Assembly (NCBI GenBank): GCA_008692225.1
Contig: VICG01000011.1
Location: 682,001-746,000 of the forward strand
Direction: 5' to 3'
DNA length: 64,000 nt
Source: Monilinia fructicola
Taxonomy: Eukaryota; Ascomycota; Leotiomycetes; Helotiales; Sclerotiniaceae
Below, piece by piece: positions 32,866 through 45,866 of this stretch. Within the stretch, counting starts at the first letter, position 1. Every line of letters starts with the position of its first letter. Under the pieces are notes generated by a model. It did not search any database and was not told where the DNA came from. It saw only the letters and a program-made list of their open reading frames with translations. The translations under genes and the position numbers were made by a program.

Positions 32866-33682
32866 CTACGTCCGGGTCCATCCATGGTTCCACGCTTCCT
32901 TTGCAGGTGTATCGGTTTGTGCCCTCGCGTACTCGATTGGAATGCCCCCTTTGCCGAAGATTCCCTTCTTTTCGAGAGCCACGCGGTAGAGCCGTCCGGC
33001 TTCTTTTTGTCCTGCTCCCTCGAGGAGTCGCAGGTCTTCCATTGCGTTGTGCATTGATTGGTGGAGTCTGGTTCGGGAGGTGGGGTGTTAATATTTTGGA
33101 GGACAGGGACGAAGGGGAAAACGTTGGGCAGATGGGTAGAAGATGGGCAATCAGAAGGAAGGCAACGGAAATATCCACATGGGTTTTGCGCTCTCGGAGT
33201 ATTATGTGTTTAACATCCGGTATATTTCATCATATTGAAATCTCTAGGGTATTCTTGGATTTGGAAAAGCCAAAAAATGGAATTGAGATGTAAAGAGGGT
33301 ATAAAAGGGAAGGGTGATGATGTTGGATTGGGAGGACAAACCTGTATAATTCTTCTTCTTCTTCAATTCTCTTCTTTCGTCGTAATATCATCCATGCTCG
33401 ATGGATTGTCCAATGTCTCAATGCACGCGTGCGGGAAAAGCGCAGGGGACGAGGTGTCTTGGGATGTTGAAGATGGTAGCGGATAAGAGTTACTCGAGGG
33501 TCGGTTTTGCTATTAGGGTTCTTTTTTTGTAGAGAGGGCGTGCTGGTGAAGGTTCTGATTGGGGCGGTTGAGGATGTTGTTGTTGTTGTTGTTGTTATTG
33601 AGGGGAGAACGGATCTGAAGGATTGGATGAGGGGAGTGAGGAGACGGAAGAGTGGTGAGGGGGTTGGGAGGTGAGGTGACAT
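32866..33682 (-). CDS. MRPL28: Mitochondrial 54S ribosomal protein mL40 (MRPL28), 180 aa
   Basis: Large-subunit mitoribosome protein. Exon 1 is 33342-33682 and exon 2 is 32866-33067; the 274-nt intron has a GTTTGT donor and a CCAG acceptor and joins EEELYR to LHQSMHNAMEDLR. The N terminus is Pro/Leu/Ser/Thr-rich with a seven-Thr run (residues 30-36, from ACA/ACC-type triplets) and few acids, compatible with mitochondrial import. Family signatures are RPLRFSRTRALRHWTIHRAW (about 78-97) and, in exon 2, RLYRVALEKKGIFGKGGIPI followed by EYARAQTDTPAKEAWNHGW at the C terminus. The intron is long compared with its neighbours. Frame intact. I am confident of the family; the symbol follows the yeast name. 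Confidence 0.88.
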
Positions 33683-34059
33683 TTTGATGGTTATGGATGA
33701 GGAGGAGCGGAGAGGAAAATTATGGTGGTGAGGTACTTGTTGGTGTGGGTTGAACAGAGTGGGAGGAGAAGTTTTGAGGTCGAGATAAATTTCATCAAGA
33801 GCTATGTGATACCCCTGTCAGCTTACTTCTAGTACACGTGATTGTATAGGGTGGGCGATATGTCTATTTGCGCAGTTGACATCACATCAGACTTGCCCGG
33901 TTTCCTGTCTAAGCAAGCCGATATCTCGATATCTCGACTAACAATTAATTGTGTTTTCCTTTAAAGAAAAGCACGTTTTCCTGTCTTGCCCTTCTCAATC
34001 TTTCACTTTAATCTGTGTCAGGTTTTTTCTTAACAAAGCAATTCCAAAAGGATTTCAAT
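33683..34059. promoter_or_regulatory. Divergent spacer between mL40 and the DUF1749 gene
   Basis: A 377-bp spacer between divergent start codons holding both promoters. A G-rich-to-A/T-rich transition lies at about 33780. No specific operator could be identified. Confidence 0.4.
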
Positions 34060-35130
34060 ATGCCTTTCACAGTCCCCTCTCAACGAAAGGGTGTCACGCA
34101 TTTATTCGTATGTATTCAACCGACTTGTATGCTTATTTCCTCAGCATTTCTTCAGGCTCGAGCCGCTGCTAGACTTTGTCATGGTCAATGATTATTATTA
34201 GATTAGTTCACAATAAGACTGATAGTGTGTTCACTGACGTACCACAGACACCTAAACTGACAGCTTTCGAACACACACCCAAAGCTTCAGACTCAGAACC
34301 TCAAAATATCATCATCTTTATTGGTGGATTGTTAGATGGTCTACTCACCGTACCCTACCCGACATCAATTTCAGATGCATTGCCATCAGATTGGAGCATT
34401 GCTCAGGTTCTTCTAAGTTCTGCATACACTGGATGGGGTATCTCCTCTCTCAAGAAAGATGCCGCGGAATTATCTCAATGTGTCGCCTACTTCCGAACCA
34501 TCAAGTCAGGAAAGATCATTCTAATGGGCCATTCTACTGGTTGTCAAGATGTCCTCGAATACCTAACAGGACCCGGACACGAAACCAATGCTCCTATTGA
34601 TGGGGGAATCATTCAAGGTCCAGTAAGCGATCGTGAAGCGTTGGGGGCAGGAAATGGATGCCGATGTTTTGAAAAATAGCATTTCCCTAGCACAAAAAAT
34701 GGTCAACGCTGGTGATGGCGAGGAAGTATTGCCATCTAGTGCTACACAAGGATTCTTTCCATCGCCCGTTTGTGCGAGGAGATGGCTTTCTTTAGCAAGT
34801 CCAAATCATGATGGAGATGATGACTATTTCAGCTCTGATCTAACGGATGAGCAATTGAAGAAGACTTTTGGAAGCTTGCCAGCTAGAAGTCCTCTGTGCA
34901 TCTTATTCTCTGGGGCTGATGAGTATGTTCCAAAATTTGTCGACAAAGAGGCGTTGGTAAAACGGTGGATTGATATTGTGAAGAAGGGAGATGGCAAGGT
35001 TGATGAGGAGAATTCTGTGGTTGTACCTGGTGCTTCACATAATCTGACCAAGAGTCCTAAAGCTGTACCAGAGTTGGTAAAGAGGGTCTTAGGATTCTTA
35101 GATGGGTTATCTTCGCATTCTCATTTGTGA
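34060..35130 (+). CDS. DUF1749 alpha/beta hydrolase; one apparent frameshift
   Basis: Serine hydrolase-fold protein of the fungal DUF1749 group; no reaction is established from sequence. Exon 1 is 34060-34107 (MPFTVPSQRKGVTHLF) and exon 2 is 34248-35130, across a 140-nt intron (GTATGT donor, CACTGAC branch, CACAG acceptor). Family blocks: TPKLTAFEHTP, IIIFIGGLLDGLLTVPYP, SSAYTGWGISSL, the nucleophile elbow GHSTGCQDVLEYL (Ser in GxSxG), GGIIQGPVSDREAL, then SGADEYVPKFVD with a likely acid, and a final GASHNL with the likely catalytic His. At 34643-34647 a G5 run breaks the frame between SDREALG and QEMDADVLKN; removing one G gives 309 aa, the usual family length. As written, the protein stops before the Asp and His. 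Confidence 0.85.
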
Positions 35131-38100
35131 TGTAGGTCAGGAGCAGCGGGATGAAATACTAAGCGGCCTAAATTCGAGTAGCTGGTATGCTCGATCCGAT
35201 AACAGGCATCTAGCATCGCCTGCTGTTGAGTAATGAGAGTGCAGCCGCAACAATGCTAATCATTTACATTGGCTTCCACTTAATGAGTTCAATAAAGAAA
35301 TAAATCAATTCATGATATACAACCGCATCTTCCAGATTGGTCCATGTTTGAGCCGAAGTAGAGTGCCATATTCTCTACAATTCTACAAATGCTATTCCAC
35401 AAAAAGCATATTGTATTTCCTTCTTGGTCTGTAAATCACTTTCACTATATGTGCGGCTTCTTAAAACAACAAATAAGTTAGCGAAGAGATGGTCATCTGA
35501 TTTCATTTGTGATGATATGAGCGCCAGTCTGGTCTTGCATCATCATCCATGGATACCCTTAATCCTCATCCAACTCCCCATACATCTTTATCACCAAAAA
35601 ACCGGCAGTAGTTACCGCAACTTCACCACCGCCACGCATCATCGCCGACAAAATAATCCCCAAGCACCTGCAACCACCACCCCTTCCCCACATAAAATTC
35701 ACTCGCGCCCTCCTCAAGGTCAAAAGAACCAAAAAAAGCAGCCAACAAAATGGCAAAAACCAGACTTAGGCACATCTAGGCGCTTGGGAAAATCCCCGCG
35801 GGATTTTATAAGAACAGCAACTTCGGAATGCGACTGTTATCAGGGACATCTCACTCACCCTAAGGTGATTACAACGCAGTGGTCGACCAACTGCGCCAAG
35901 GCGACACGATGAGAGTGTTTGAATACATGTTGGGGGACTGTCTGGGTACATATCCATGTGGGGTAGGGGGAGGGGGTGAATCTGGGTTTGGCAGGTATGT
36001 AGGTATGAAATCTCATGGATGGATGATAAGGTACTTTAGATTGGGTCGTGGAGAGGAGGGAAGGTCTTGTGGGGGCTGTGATGTGGGTTATTTGGGGATC
36101 ATGGTATGAGCAAACCTTTTCTTATTCTTGTGGGTTTGTCTTTGTTGTCTACGTTTGGTGGGTGTGGAAAGATAGATACACTTTGAGTTCTTATGGCCAT
36201 TTGCTCATTCGGTGGTGCGTCCATTCTCTTGTTTCATCTACTATAGACCTGGATTTGGATCCACAGATTTATTTCCTACACAAACAATGCAAAAGTCATA
36301 TATAAACTCTGACCAACTTCTCTCCTTTTTAGCCGCAACGAAAGATAGATGAAGGGAACATGGGAGGAACATCCATGTTCAAGGAAGGTATGGCTTATAT
36401 TGCCTTAGATAGGCTTTACGATTATTGCTTTCATAGTTGAGTTCACTTCGGTGCTTATACTTTGGAGGATATCGATGCGAGCTCAAAAATTGCATTTTAT
36501 ACAGTGGTAGCACCTTGTTTTGAAAATATGCGAATCATACAGATTTTCCGTTACTGACCTCCTCCATCACCTCTCTTCTGCAGGCCCAAAATCTCAAGCG
36601 TAGATCAAAGACACTCACAGATGCACTATTTGGGATATAGCAGTCTCATTTCCTGAAGTTCCGTTCTGTGTAACAGAAGAAATGCAGAGACGAATTGCAG
36701 ACATGTGGGTGAAAGGCCAGTTTGAAGAATGATGTTGAGACTAGTACGCTTTCCATAGTTCTTTTGGATACCATCCAGGAATGAAAAGGAGGACTCTTTA
36801 TTGTGATGAGCTAACACCATCGAATGATTGCAACGAAATAAAGAGACCAGCAAGGGAGCTCATGATCAGTGGCAAGTATAACATAAAGTGACGGCGAATA
36901 ATCACTTGGATTCAATGATAATCAGGTCGCATTCCCAGATCTCGACGTGGAGATAGATTAGCCCGTCTAAGGAAGTCAGAATGGTTTACAAGCATACATG
37001 CGGGAAGCAAATATAGGAGATAATGGAGATTCTAGATCTGTCACGAGTAAACGCAGAAGAGTCACTTTCAAGTCAGTGTCACTCTATCCCTCATCACTCT
37101 CATGGTCTTTTGAACTCTAACCATCCACGAACCAATCCTGTTGCGGGGATTTGGAACAATAGTGAGCAGACATGGAAATTGTGCCGCAGTAAAAGTCATT
37201 TGCCCCTTTGTTGATGTCAGAGTATTTTGGCGGGAGTGTGTCGGGACGTAAATATAAGGTTATGGATTACTAATGACTCTCAATACTTTTCTTGAGCCAA
37301 TAATGTGAAGTAACCATTTACGAAGAAAGGTTATCCAATGAGAATCAACAGCTGAACGAAAATAAATCATGGTGGGAAAATAAGCGGTACAGCTTCTACC
37401 AGGTAGGTATCATATGCATACTATATTAGGAGTTAGAAGGATTCTGTGTAATCATCGCATATTGCCATGATATTGGTTCCCTAGGGAAGTACAATAAGCT
37501 TAGAATATCATCACATCTAGTGAATCATGAGCTCCACTACAATCCTTATTTCTTTCCACATTATGCTACCACGGTTAGGAGAAATCGCCCTCTTCAGGTA
37601 CTCTTTTGTAGCCCTTCGCCATCATACAGCTTGTAGGCCTCCTCAGAAGATCAAAAATTGTATATGCGTTTCTGGAAGATCCATAACTTACAACTTACGA
37701 GATATCTTGTTTCATTGGTGTTAAATGAGAGGGAAGCGAATGGGAAATAAGAGTATCACTAGCTGATACCAAATAGCATGGCGGAATAGGCTTAACAAAC
37801 CAAAAAGCATTAACATAACTAAACTGTTATCAAAAACAGCTTCATTGACTAGCAGCGATAGAGATTGGAGAGCAAGGAACACGCGGCGACTGACGGCAAA
37901 ACTCTCGAGAAATTTCAAGCACAGCTGCTTTTCCGTGCTCCAAACTGATAAATTCTCCTACGTCTTTATTTGTCCAGCATCCTATGGATCCATCGATGCT
38001 TATTACTGTCTCAACTTCACCGCGGTATGGTTGAGAGGCATTTCTCTCGATGCTTGCACCTTTTCTTGCCTGGGCTTAGCAACGGGTTATAGCATCGCTT

Positions 38101-39959
38101 GTCAAATTTCAAACAATGGAGTAATTATGCGTCGACTCTCAATGCCAAAACGATGAATACCTTTGGAAACCTGTTCAATAACGGAATGAAGATAAGCACT
38201 TGATTGGCTCCCGGATTCTGAAAATCGCTGCCTAGAAGGTCATTCTTACGCATTGTTCACCAGGAAGCTATTTATTGGCCAGCCCAAGATGCTACCTACT
38301 TTTTTCCATCTGTTTCGCACGAGATTGACCGAAGATCGACATAAGTGTTTTGAAATGCCTGTTAGTCTTGATATATAATTGTTGCGATCTAGAAAGTTGT
38401 GCTTCGATAAGTGCTTTGCCCAAATTCGAGTAGAAGCGACGAAAAAGAATACCTCGACTTGATTATCGTTGTATAAAACAACAATAAAAACCATCATACC
38501 TTAGATATCCATGGATCATGATTCTTACCATGCAAGCATAATATGCACAGCAAAATCTAAACCTACCGCTCAAATCCACCCGGCGCAAAACTCGCGATTC
38601 ACCAAGAGAATTTCGAGAAGTCTCTTCTGACGACTTGTCTCCGAATTCCACAGCTATGACCACCGCGGGCTCCTGTTGCCTTCTTGCGAGCCGCGGTGGA
38701 GTTCTTCTGCCGCCTCACTCACCTAGAAATCTATAATGCACATCAGTCCCACCTCGCACCCCCTCCCCTTAAACGTCGCTCCTCGCTAAACACGTTCGCC
38801 CCACTCATCCATCACTTTTCGATAATTCAAAGCGGCCAAAAATTCATACCACCCTATCATCACTGTCCACCTTTTGTGATGGAACTTTTCAATTTTATCA
38901 CGCTTTGATGGTTCTGCATGAACTGTTTGGCTCAAATTGCATCCGCTTGCTGGCCTTGCATCCAATTTTACTCGTCCTCACTCCATCTAAGAGTATTACC
39001 ACATATCATTTTCTCTCCCTATGCATCTCCAGAACCGTCAACAGTCGAATACTAATTGTCCGTAAACCAGGCTGATAGACACGATCCTGGATTCGCTTGG
39101 CCGAAAAGTGGAGGTCGAGGAGTGAAAAAATGGGAAATGGTGATGGCAGTTGTAAGTCACCATGAGAGCTATGATAGTTTGGAGGATAATCAAAAGTACT
39201 ACTTAAGATTACTGTCTTGCGATAAGTCGAGATGATAGTTCAAACGACAGTGAAAGTCAAGAAGAGAAGAATGATAGAATCAAGCGACAACATGTAACAG
39301 ATCTAGGGGCATAAATTTGACATGGGATGAGATTTGTAGATATGATGATCAATTGTCACTCGGCTACTTGTATGATAGAAAACAGGGCGTAGGTATTCAA
39401 GTGTTCCAACAACATAATTGTTCCTCTTCTACCGCAAATTGCTGCGCACTTTGTAGGTTCCATTCATGTTGGAAGAAAGGCTCCTTGCGCTGCATTCACC
39501 ATTTGCCCGTACGGTCCCAGAAAATACAAAATAAAACATCATTCGTCTTCCAAGCCCTGAGCTATTGTACTGTAGATTTTTCACCTGTTCCCAAGGCCAA
39601 AAGCCGCATGCCCATCTCTTCCGCTCTCAATGTCAGCACCGCAATCTCTATTCTCGTTATCAAGCCATTGTACGTTACCCAATCTAAGCATGCAGTCTTT
39701 CATCTCGGCCGCGTCTGCACTAGGAAGAGAATGACCTCTTGCGATTTCGTCCAGGACTGGGCTCCTAGTTTCCACAGATATTTGAGAACACATTTCCAGT
39801 ACGCATGCCGGTTCTTTGGAGTACGTATACACCGGCTGCGAATGACATGAGACTGAGAAAGAAGGCTGGGAAAGAAGGCGATGGAATATGGAATTAAAAG
39901 TTGTCGCGATGTATTGCAGTAGGCTAGAAACTTAGTGGATGAGTAGCAGGTTACGCTCG
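35131..39959. other. Gene-poor AT-rich region
   Basis: About 4.8 kb with no supportable gene. Open frames at 35424-35912 (basic, Pro/Gln-rich) and 39317-39850 (Cys/Arg/Ser-rich) are the longest; neither has a recognisable domain, clear exon structure or convincing start. A decayed gene cannot be excluded. Confidence 0.4.
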
Positions 39960-39962
39960 TTT

Positions 39963-40375
39963 TTATGGACTGAAATCGAGTGTTGAACTGGTGATATCGG
40001 TATTGAGCTCTGGTATGCCTGTCACAACATCTCTATGCACAACCCAAACAGAAGCAGCTGCAAAATCCGGTACCAGGCAAGTGGTGTTTGCAAAGCGCGT
40101 TAGTGACCCAACACCCAAACTACCAGGAGATAATATAGCTGAGATTGGAAAAATCCAAACGAAAGCAGCCAATATAGCGGCAACAGATGCAACGCACCTC
40201 GTAAGAAGCTAAAAGGATTGCTCGAAATGGTAAACATTTTATCCAGTAGCGATATTCCGATAGCTCTTTGGAGGAAGCTGTACCTTAATACCTCTTCCAA
40301 GAATATCAATACAGCGAGAGTGAAAGAGGCTTTGACCAAAAATGCAGTTCCGGAACCAAGATTGTAGGGTCAAGT
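39963..40375 (-). pseudogene. N-terminal membrane part of a fungal multi-pass protein, broken
   Basis: Two minus-strand frames read together as a hydrophobic region typical of a large, poorly characterised fungal membrane-protein family. One begins LGSGTAFLVKASFTLAVLIF and continues to LLDKMFTISSNPFSFL; the second continues TRCVASVAAILAAFVWIFPI followed by SAILSPGSLGVG. They join if one base is added near 40201-40206, the same type of single-base break seen elsewhere in this window. No start codon or complete C-terminal part could be built, and the region downstream to about 39580 contains only broken frames. It could be a relic or a damaged gene. The family impression comes from memory of the 'NPF...WxxPIAxIxPPGALTV' pattern. 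Confidence 0.4.
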
Positions 40376-43300
40376 TTGAGAGAACAGGGTTTGTGTTTGT
40401 CGATCAAGTCTTTGCTATGCAAGGTGATGTAAAAGGCCCACGGAAGTGCTTAGGACCATCCAAGCAATCATCCATACAATTGGTTTTCACCAATACAGGT
40501 TCCTGTATTCTCAAACTGATGAGACACTTCTGGGTCATGGGGAAGGGGAGCTCCTGACTAATTGATTCAGGTAAAGTCTCAGGTCTCAGTGGTTTGGTGA
40601 TATCCTAAAAGGAACGCGCATCGTGATCACTATTGATATCTAAACCAGTCTCCCCGAAGAAATCATTTTTCAATATGGTGGCACTGTCACGAGCGGGATT
40701 TTGGATCTCTTGGGTATGTTCGAATGATGACTACATCGGCGCACAATGAATAGAGGCTTCACTCGTCATCTTGAATCGTCAAAACTATGGGGATCAAGAA
40801 TAGACAAAGCAAAAATGATCAAAGAATAACAAACGCAGAGTAAACCAAGCCTTCGCGTATCCAAGAAGAATGCTGGAGGTCGGATTGTAAACGATACTAG
40901 AGATGCTGTGAAATGGTAATAGGACTGAGAAAGAAGGAATTCGTGGCATCACAGAACGGAGGCTCGGCTATGTTCAGCGTCTCAACTTACACAATAACCC
41001 TATTACCCGGTCCTCACACGCACTCTCCCACCATCTTCTCTTCCCTTTCCGAATTTATAAAGGTCTAAACCCACCAAAATTTACTCAATCATCAAGTTGA
41101 GGCTCAAGCGCCAAGTGTCAGCGACAAGGTTTCTTACCTATTTTTATGCTTCAAAATAGAAAGTAAAACATGATGACTGGGAGTTGCTCAATCACCTTTG
41201 CCTAAAAGGAAATAGATACATATTGGCATTGAGGATCATCACGAAACTGGCCCTCGATCAAAGCCAATCAAAATAACGGAACAGCAATAACGGCAAAGAC
41301 GACGAGGTCAATCATCACCATACACAGAAACTTTCAGAAGTAATTTCAAGAAAGAGAGTACAAAATAGCAAGAATCATCAACTGCATTTAAGTTCAGGTT
41401 CCGGTATCTCAGCTCTCACCCTTGAATTGTTCCTCTCCACATGTTTTCAGGGATTGAACTCTTGATAGATCACACCCGAGATGCGGCAGGGTAAATTTTT
41501 ACGTTAAACAATGAGAAAAAGGAATAGATAGAGAAATTACATTCATAAAATGTTATAGAGAAAAAAAAACAATGCCAGCAGTCATAGACTTAGAACACGA
41601 CGATCGAAACCTAAAAGGTGATAAAAATTGCGAACCAGGGTAGTATTCAATGACAAAATGAAATCAAACACTCACAAACGAGCGTAATGAAGACTAATAA
41701 ATAGAAAAGAGAAACCTGCAATACTCAGGGTGTGCGAGAGCCGTAGAAGATCTCGGAAAGGATTGCCACGATACCGGGGTAACCACGATGTTGACGGTTC
41801 AACTCAGCGATATGCCATTAGGCAGCATGTAAGTATGTTAGTGTGTTTTGAACCAACCTCGATACACTGGAAATAACCATACAACAACAGAAGTTATTGT
41901 ATTGAACATATGTGCTATGAACTGGAGTTGTATAGTGAATGCATTGTTTATCAAATTTGGAGTCTACGCTAGTAGACTATTCATGCGGGGTTGTGCCACT
42001 TACCTTATTCCTACTTCAATGATACGCTGAGGCACCACTAAACTACCTGTTGACTATCTTCTTGGAGTACTAGAATTCACTTCTTCTGATACGTGACCAG
42101 GCTCACTCAGCTATAGCTATGAAAGCTCTTCCATCGCTAGTATATGACACCTGTCCAGCTCTGAACAAAAACTACTCTGAAAGGGGTTTGCAGAGACCGC
42201 ATCCTTCTACCCGGCCATCTTGTATTAACTTGTATTAAATCCTGCCACGATGACTAAAAGATCTTTGGTTTGATAATCATAGAAGAAACGGGTCATGGAA
42301 TTCGAAGTATAGGATGTTCTGAATAGTGATGGCAGTGAGGAAGGAATTGCAAAAAAGGCGGTGATAAAGGGCATGGCAGGCAAAATCATCCGCCGCTTCG
42401 ATTTCGGGAGTGGCGCTTGTAGCCCATCGTATTGCACAGAATGTTGCGCGATGAATTCAGAGTTCTATTTTCGTAGTCACGTCCTGATTCCCGATCTTCG
42501 GTATGCTACTTGATCATACAGAGGCATTCGCTACCCGCACTAGTCTGACTTCTTTTATAAGTACCCATGCTTGCACCACAATCGCAGATGAAGTAAGGAT
42601 TTCAGTAAGTCTTTTGAAGATTCGTAATTATTGCAAAGTCCAGGGTAGAAATCGGACATATGAAGTATAAAGCCCAGATTTTCGACTTCGATCACTATAC
42701 ATGGCCGCTACACCTTGATTGCTGAGGTGCATTGATTGATTAAGACTTGAGATATCCAACACTGACCAACCTTGTGCAGTAGAACAAGGAATGATTTTAT
42801 ATTCAGATTTAATATTTATTTCATGCAATTCCAATGGGCCTCCAACTACTGAGTCTATGCATCGATTATTTTCTTCGATGATAACAAGACAGTCAGATGA
42901 CAATGAAAGAGAAACGAGTTTGCAGCAGCAGTGGCAGTGAGCAAAACCTGGCAATAAACTTTAATTCTCATTCTACCCTTCCATATCCTCAACTACTTCC
43001 GCACCCAGAACTGATACTTCATACGAACCTCGGAGAAAGAAATTGTATCGACCAGCTGGTGTAGAAACTCTTCCACGAATAGCTCCATCGCGAAGCTTAA
43101 ATGAATTGTTCATGTGGGTTGGTTGACCCACTCACGAGGGGCTTAAATAAGGAGATCATGAGAATCAAGACTTGAGGTAAAAGAAAGGTGAATTCTATCT
43201 TGTAAACACTTCATTCTTTGCAAAAGGAATAGATTTGATCGCAAGAAGCCACAGAGGTTACAAACGGTCACGAACCTCCCACAGCCCCACAAACTTCTCC

Positions 43301-44786
43301 CTTATAAAAATTTCCATAAAAAGCCCATCCCCAACCCTAAAACTCCTTCTCGGCACGAACTTATTATTAGATCATCAAGAAATCCCTTAATTGGCCCGGT
43401 CTTTCTCTATGCTATTATGCATCATAAATTATGCCCTACGGGTGGGAAGTGACAGTCTTCCATTTTTTCATCGAAAATCTCGATTCTGAAGATGATAGCA
43501 AAAGAAGAAACAATGACAACACGGCAATAGATACGATGACACAAATTCTATCTCATCTCATCTCATATGATAGTAAAAAGGCCTGCCGCTTAAATGCGAC
43601 AAGAACATCAACACGCTTTGGAGCCAACAGATGCTCTCGACTACGAGCATAGTACAGAAGAGTTGAAAGAATGCCACACAGTCTCTCAAGAGTCGCAATG
43701 ATGACCCTAACCCTTTCCTAGGGAATAAAATCATCAGGGGGTTGTAGAGCTTTTATATAGATAGACTATTCCACCTACGACCATGTTAATATTGAATCGG
43801 AAAAGATAAAAAGATATCGTCCGGTAGGAAGCAGAGGATAACTACGAAAATAACACTTTGTGACAGCAGTTACGTAAAACGATATTAGAATATTTATGAC
43901 TTTAGATATTTCCAGACTGTCTCAAAACATGTAGGATGAGACTGTCTATTTCGCAAAGTAGTTAAACGTCATCAATACATCTTCAAGATATATGAGACGA
44001 AATTGGCTCGAAGTCCAGGTTCATTTTATATCCAAAGGTGTGACCATTTCGCAATCATAGACCATTCTGACCTCGTGCAATACTTGTTTATAACAATCTA
44101 GTGTCCTATTATAGCCATTAGCGCAGATGATATATGGCGCGAGTGTATGCTACACTAGTCACATGAGCCATATTCAGACAAAAGGGGAAATATCCAATCA
44201 AGAGTTTCGGGACGACACCCTAGTGATATATTGATATATACTAACGTTAATTCTCCAATTCATGGAGCTATCTCTAGAGCACACGAAACGAGGGATTGGC
44301 TCGGAATTCCCGTTCGCGTATATCACTCTCAAATATGCAACGCTAGAACACCCTCCTATCCATATCAATCTGGGAGATCAAGATATCCCAAAGCGCATCG
44401 GATTCTATTACTGACAAAAACGCAGCTTTCAAGTTTAAATTCCAATTCTCTCAATTTTTCTTGACGGCTTGACTCGACTGTGAATGTGATGTACCAACAA
44501 AGAAGGCCAGATAGAACGAAAGATTTCTTATTCTTCAGTCCACTTTGAGACCACACACTTTATGTCATGGAATACTATTTAAAAAGGACAAACATAAAGG
44601 CACAACTGCCAAGCACGCAAGAAAAGAGTAAAACAGATTATCAAAATCAGGGTATATTTCAAAAACTCCAGAGCCATTTAATAATACTAAGCTTAACAAC
44701 TCATTCAATATTATAATTTCAGACTCCTGAAACTCCATCCTTACGCGCTCTTCGAATCTAATTCAAGTACTTCAGCCTCTCCCAAG
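40376..44786. other. Gene-poor AT-rich region
   Basis: About 4.4 kb in which I find only short, unrelated frames on both strands. It should include the downstream flank of the minus-strand surface-protein gene. No repeat or RNA gene was recognised. Confidence 0.4.
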
Positions 44787-45866
44787 TTACTGATTCAAGC
44801 TTCCTAATCCTTGGTGTAATCTAGGAGGAGCATTGGTAATAGTTGGAGGGGCCTCATTCGAATTTCCTTGTTCATGTTCGGACTCAGAAATCAACGGCAC
44901 GTTCGCTTCGGTATTTTCAACGGCATTTTCAAAGGCATTTGGTTGTCGGACCGACCTAGATCTTTTTTGATTGTATGATTCCATCGCTTCCTTGCTTTCT
45001 GCATCGAGAAGTGCTATGCGTTCAGCTTTAAGCTTTCTGGTAGCTGCACGATCTTTGATTCCAATTATGATAAGTGCAATAATGAAAGCACTAATCGAAA
45101 CTGCGAAAAATATGGTTACTACTAATCCGGATGTTGTGAGGGTATCGTCTTTCAACATGCAGATGTCATCTCCAGATGCAGCCGTTGTGCAAAGAACACC
45201 TGCTGCACAAGTTGAGCCCCCCGCGACTGATGTAGTAACACATCCAAGAGTTACACCAGTTGATGTCCCAGTTCCATATGAGCATACACTTGTCGAGTAG
45301 TAGGATGTTGTGGAACAGACAAGAGTGCTGGAAGAAGTCCCAGTTCCGCTGCTCGTCGTGCTTGTAGTTGTGCCAGATGTAGAAGAAGCTGTACTCGCGG
45401 TCGTAGAAGCAGCTGCACTAGCTGTTGTAGATAAACTAGTGGTAGTCGTGGATGAGGCAGCAGAAGTAGTTGTGGTAGCTGTCGTACTGGCAGGGGTCGT
45501 GGTCGAAGATGACGCAGTACTTTCCGAAGTCGAAGTCGTTTCAGTGGCTCGTTTCCTCAAGTCCTCTTTTATAACTTCCTCAACCGGTCCCTGTCGATCA
45601 TTGCATTCATATGAAAACCATACTGCTGATACAGTAGAATCGATCGCGTCGCATCCGCCAGCTATAAAACATTGTTCAATTTGGTCCAATCGTCTCAAAT
45701 CAACATCTTCTGCGAGACATTTGACAATTGACAGATCATCTCCACATGAATTTCTGATCACCAAATCGTGGAAATTTCCTTGCATACAACCATCTGACTT
45801 CGAAGTTTCATAGGCAGAGACAATCGCTGTTGAACATGCCAATAAGGAAAATAGAATTGGACGCAT
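44787..45866 (-). CDS. Secreted Ser/Thr-rich single-pass membrane protein, 359 aa
   Basis: Type I surface protein, sensor- or adhesin-like. The ATG at 45866 is chosen because it starts a good signal peptide (MRPILFSLLACSTAIVSA); the frame extends further upstream but without secretion logic. A Cys-containing ectodomain follows (about residues 25-105, with seven or eight Cys, e.g. SDGCMQGNF, NSCGDDLSIVKC, EQCFIAGGCD, SYECNDRQG), vaguely CFEM-like in size and Cys count but without a convincing match. Then come about 90 residues of nearly pure Ser/Thr/Ala, a second Cys-rich patch (LVCSTTSYYSTSVC), a single helix (SGLVVTIFFAVSISAFIIAL) and a cytoplasmic tail with basic and acidic stretches. O-mannosylation of the Ser/Thr stem is likely. 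Function unknown; frame intact. Confidence 0.75.
   Translation of the reverse strand: MRPILFSLLACSTAIVSAYETSKSDGCMQGNFHDLVIRNSCGDDLSIVKCLAEDVDLRRLDQIEQCFIAGGCDAIDSTVSAVWFSYECNDRQGPVEEVIKEDLRKRATETTSTSESTASSSTTTPASTTATTTTSAASSTTTTSLSTTASAAASTTASTASSTSGTTTSTTSSGTGTSSSTLVCSTTSYYSTSVCSYGTGTSTGVTLGCVTTSVAGGSTCAAGVLCTTAASGDDICMLKDDTLTTSGLVVTIFFAVSISAFIIALIIIGIKDRAATRKLKAERIALLDAESKEAMESYNQKRSRSVRQPNAFENAVENTEANVPLISESEHEQGNSNEAPPTITNAPPRLHQGLGSLNQ

Noticed and set aside
4146..35130. Calling SSF1, RRP3, RHO2 and the DUF1749 gene pseudogenes
   Set aside because: Each has a single one-base break with conserved sequence on both sides; sequence error explains this more simply.
35424..35912. 162-codon basic Pro/Gln-rich frame
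   Set aside because: No family resemblance; neighbouring frames are equally open and no exon structure is apparent.
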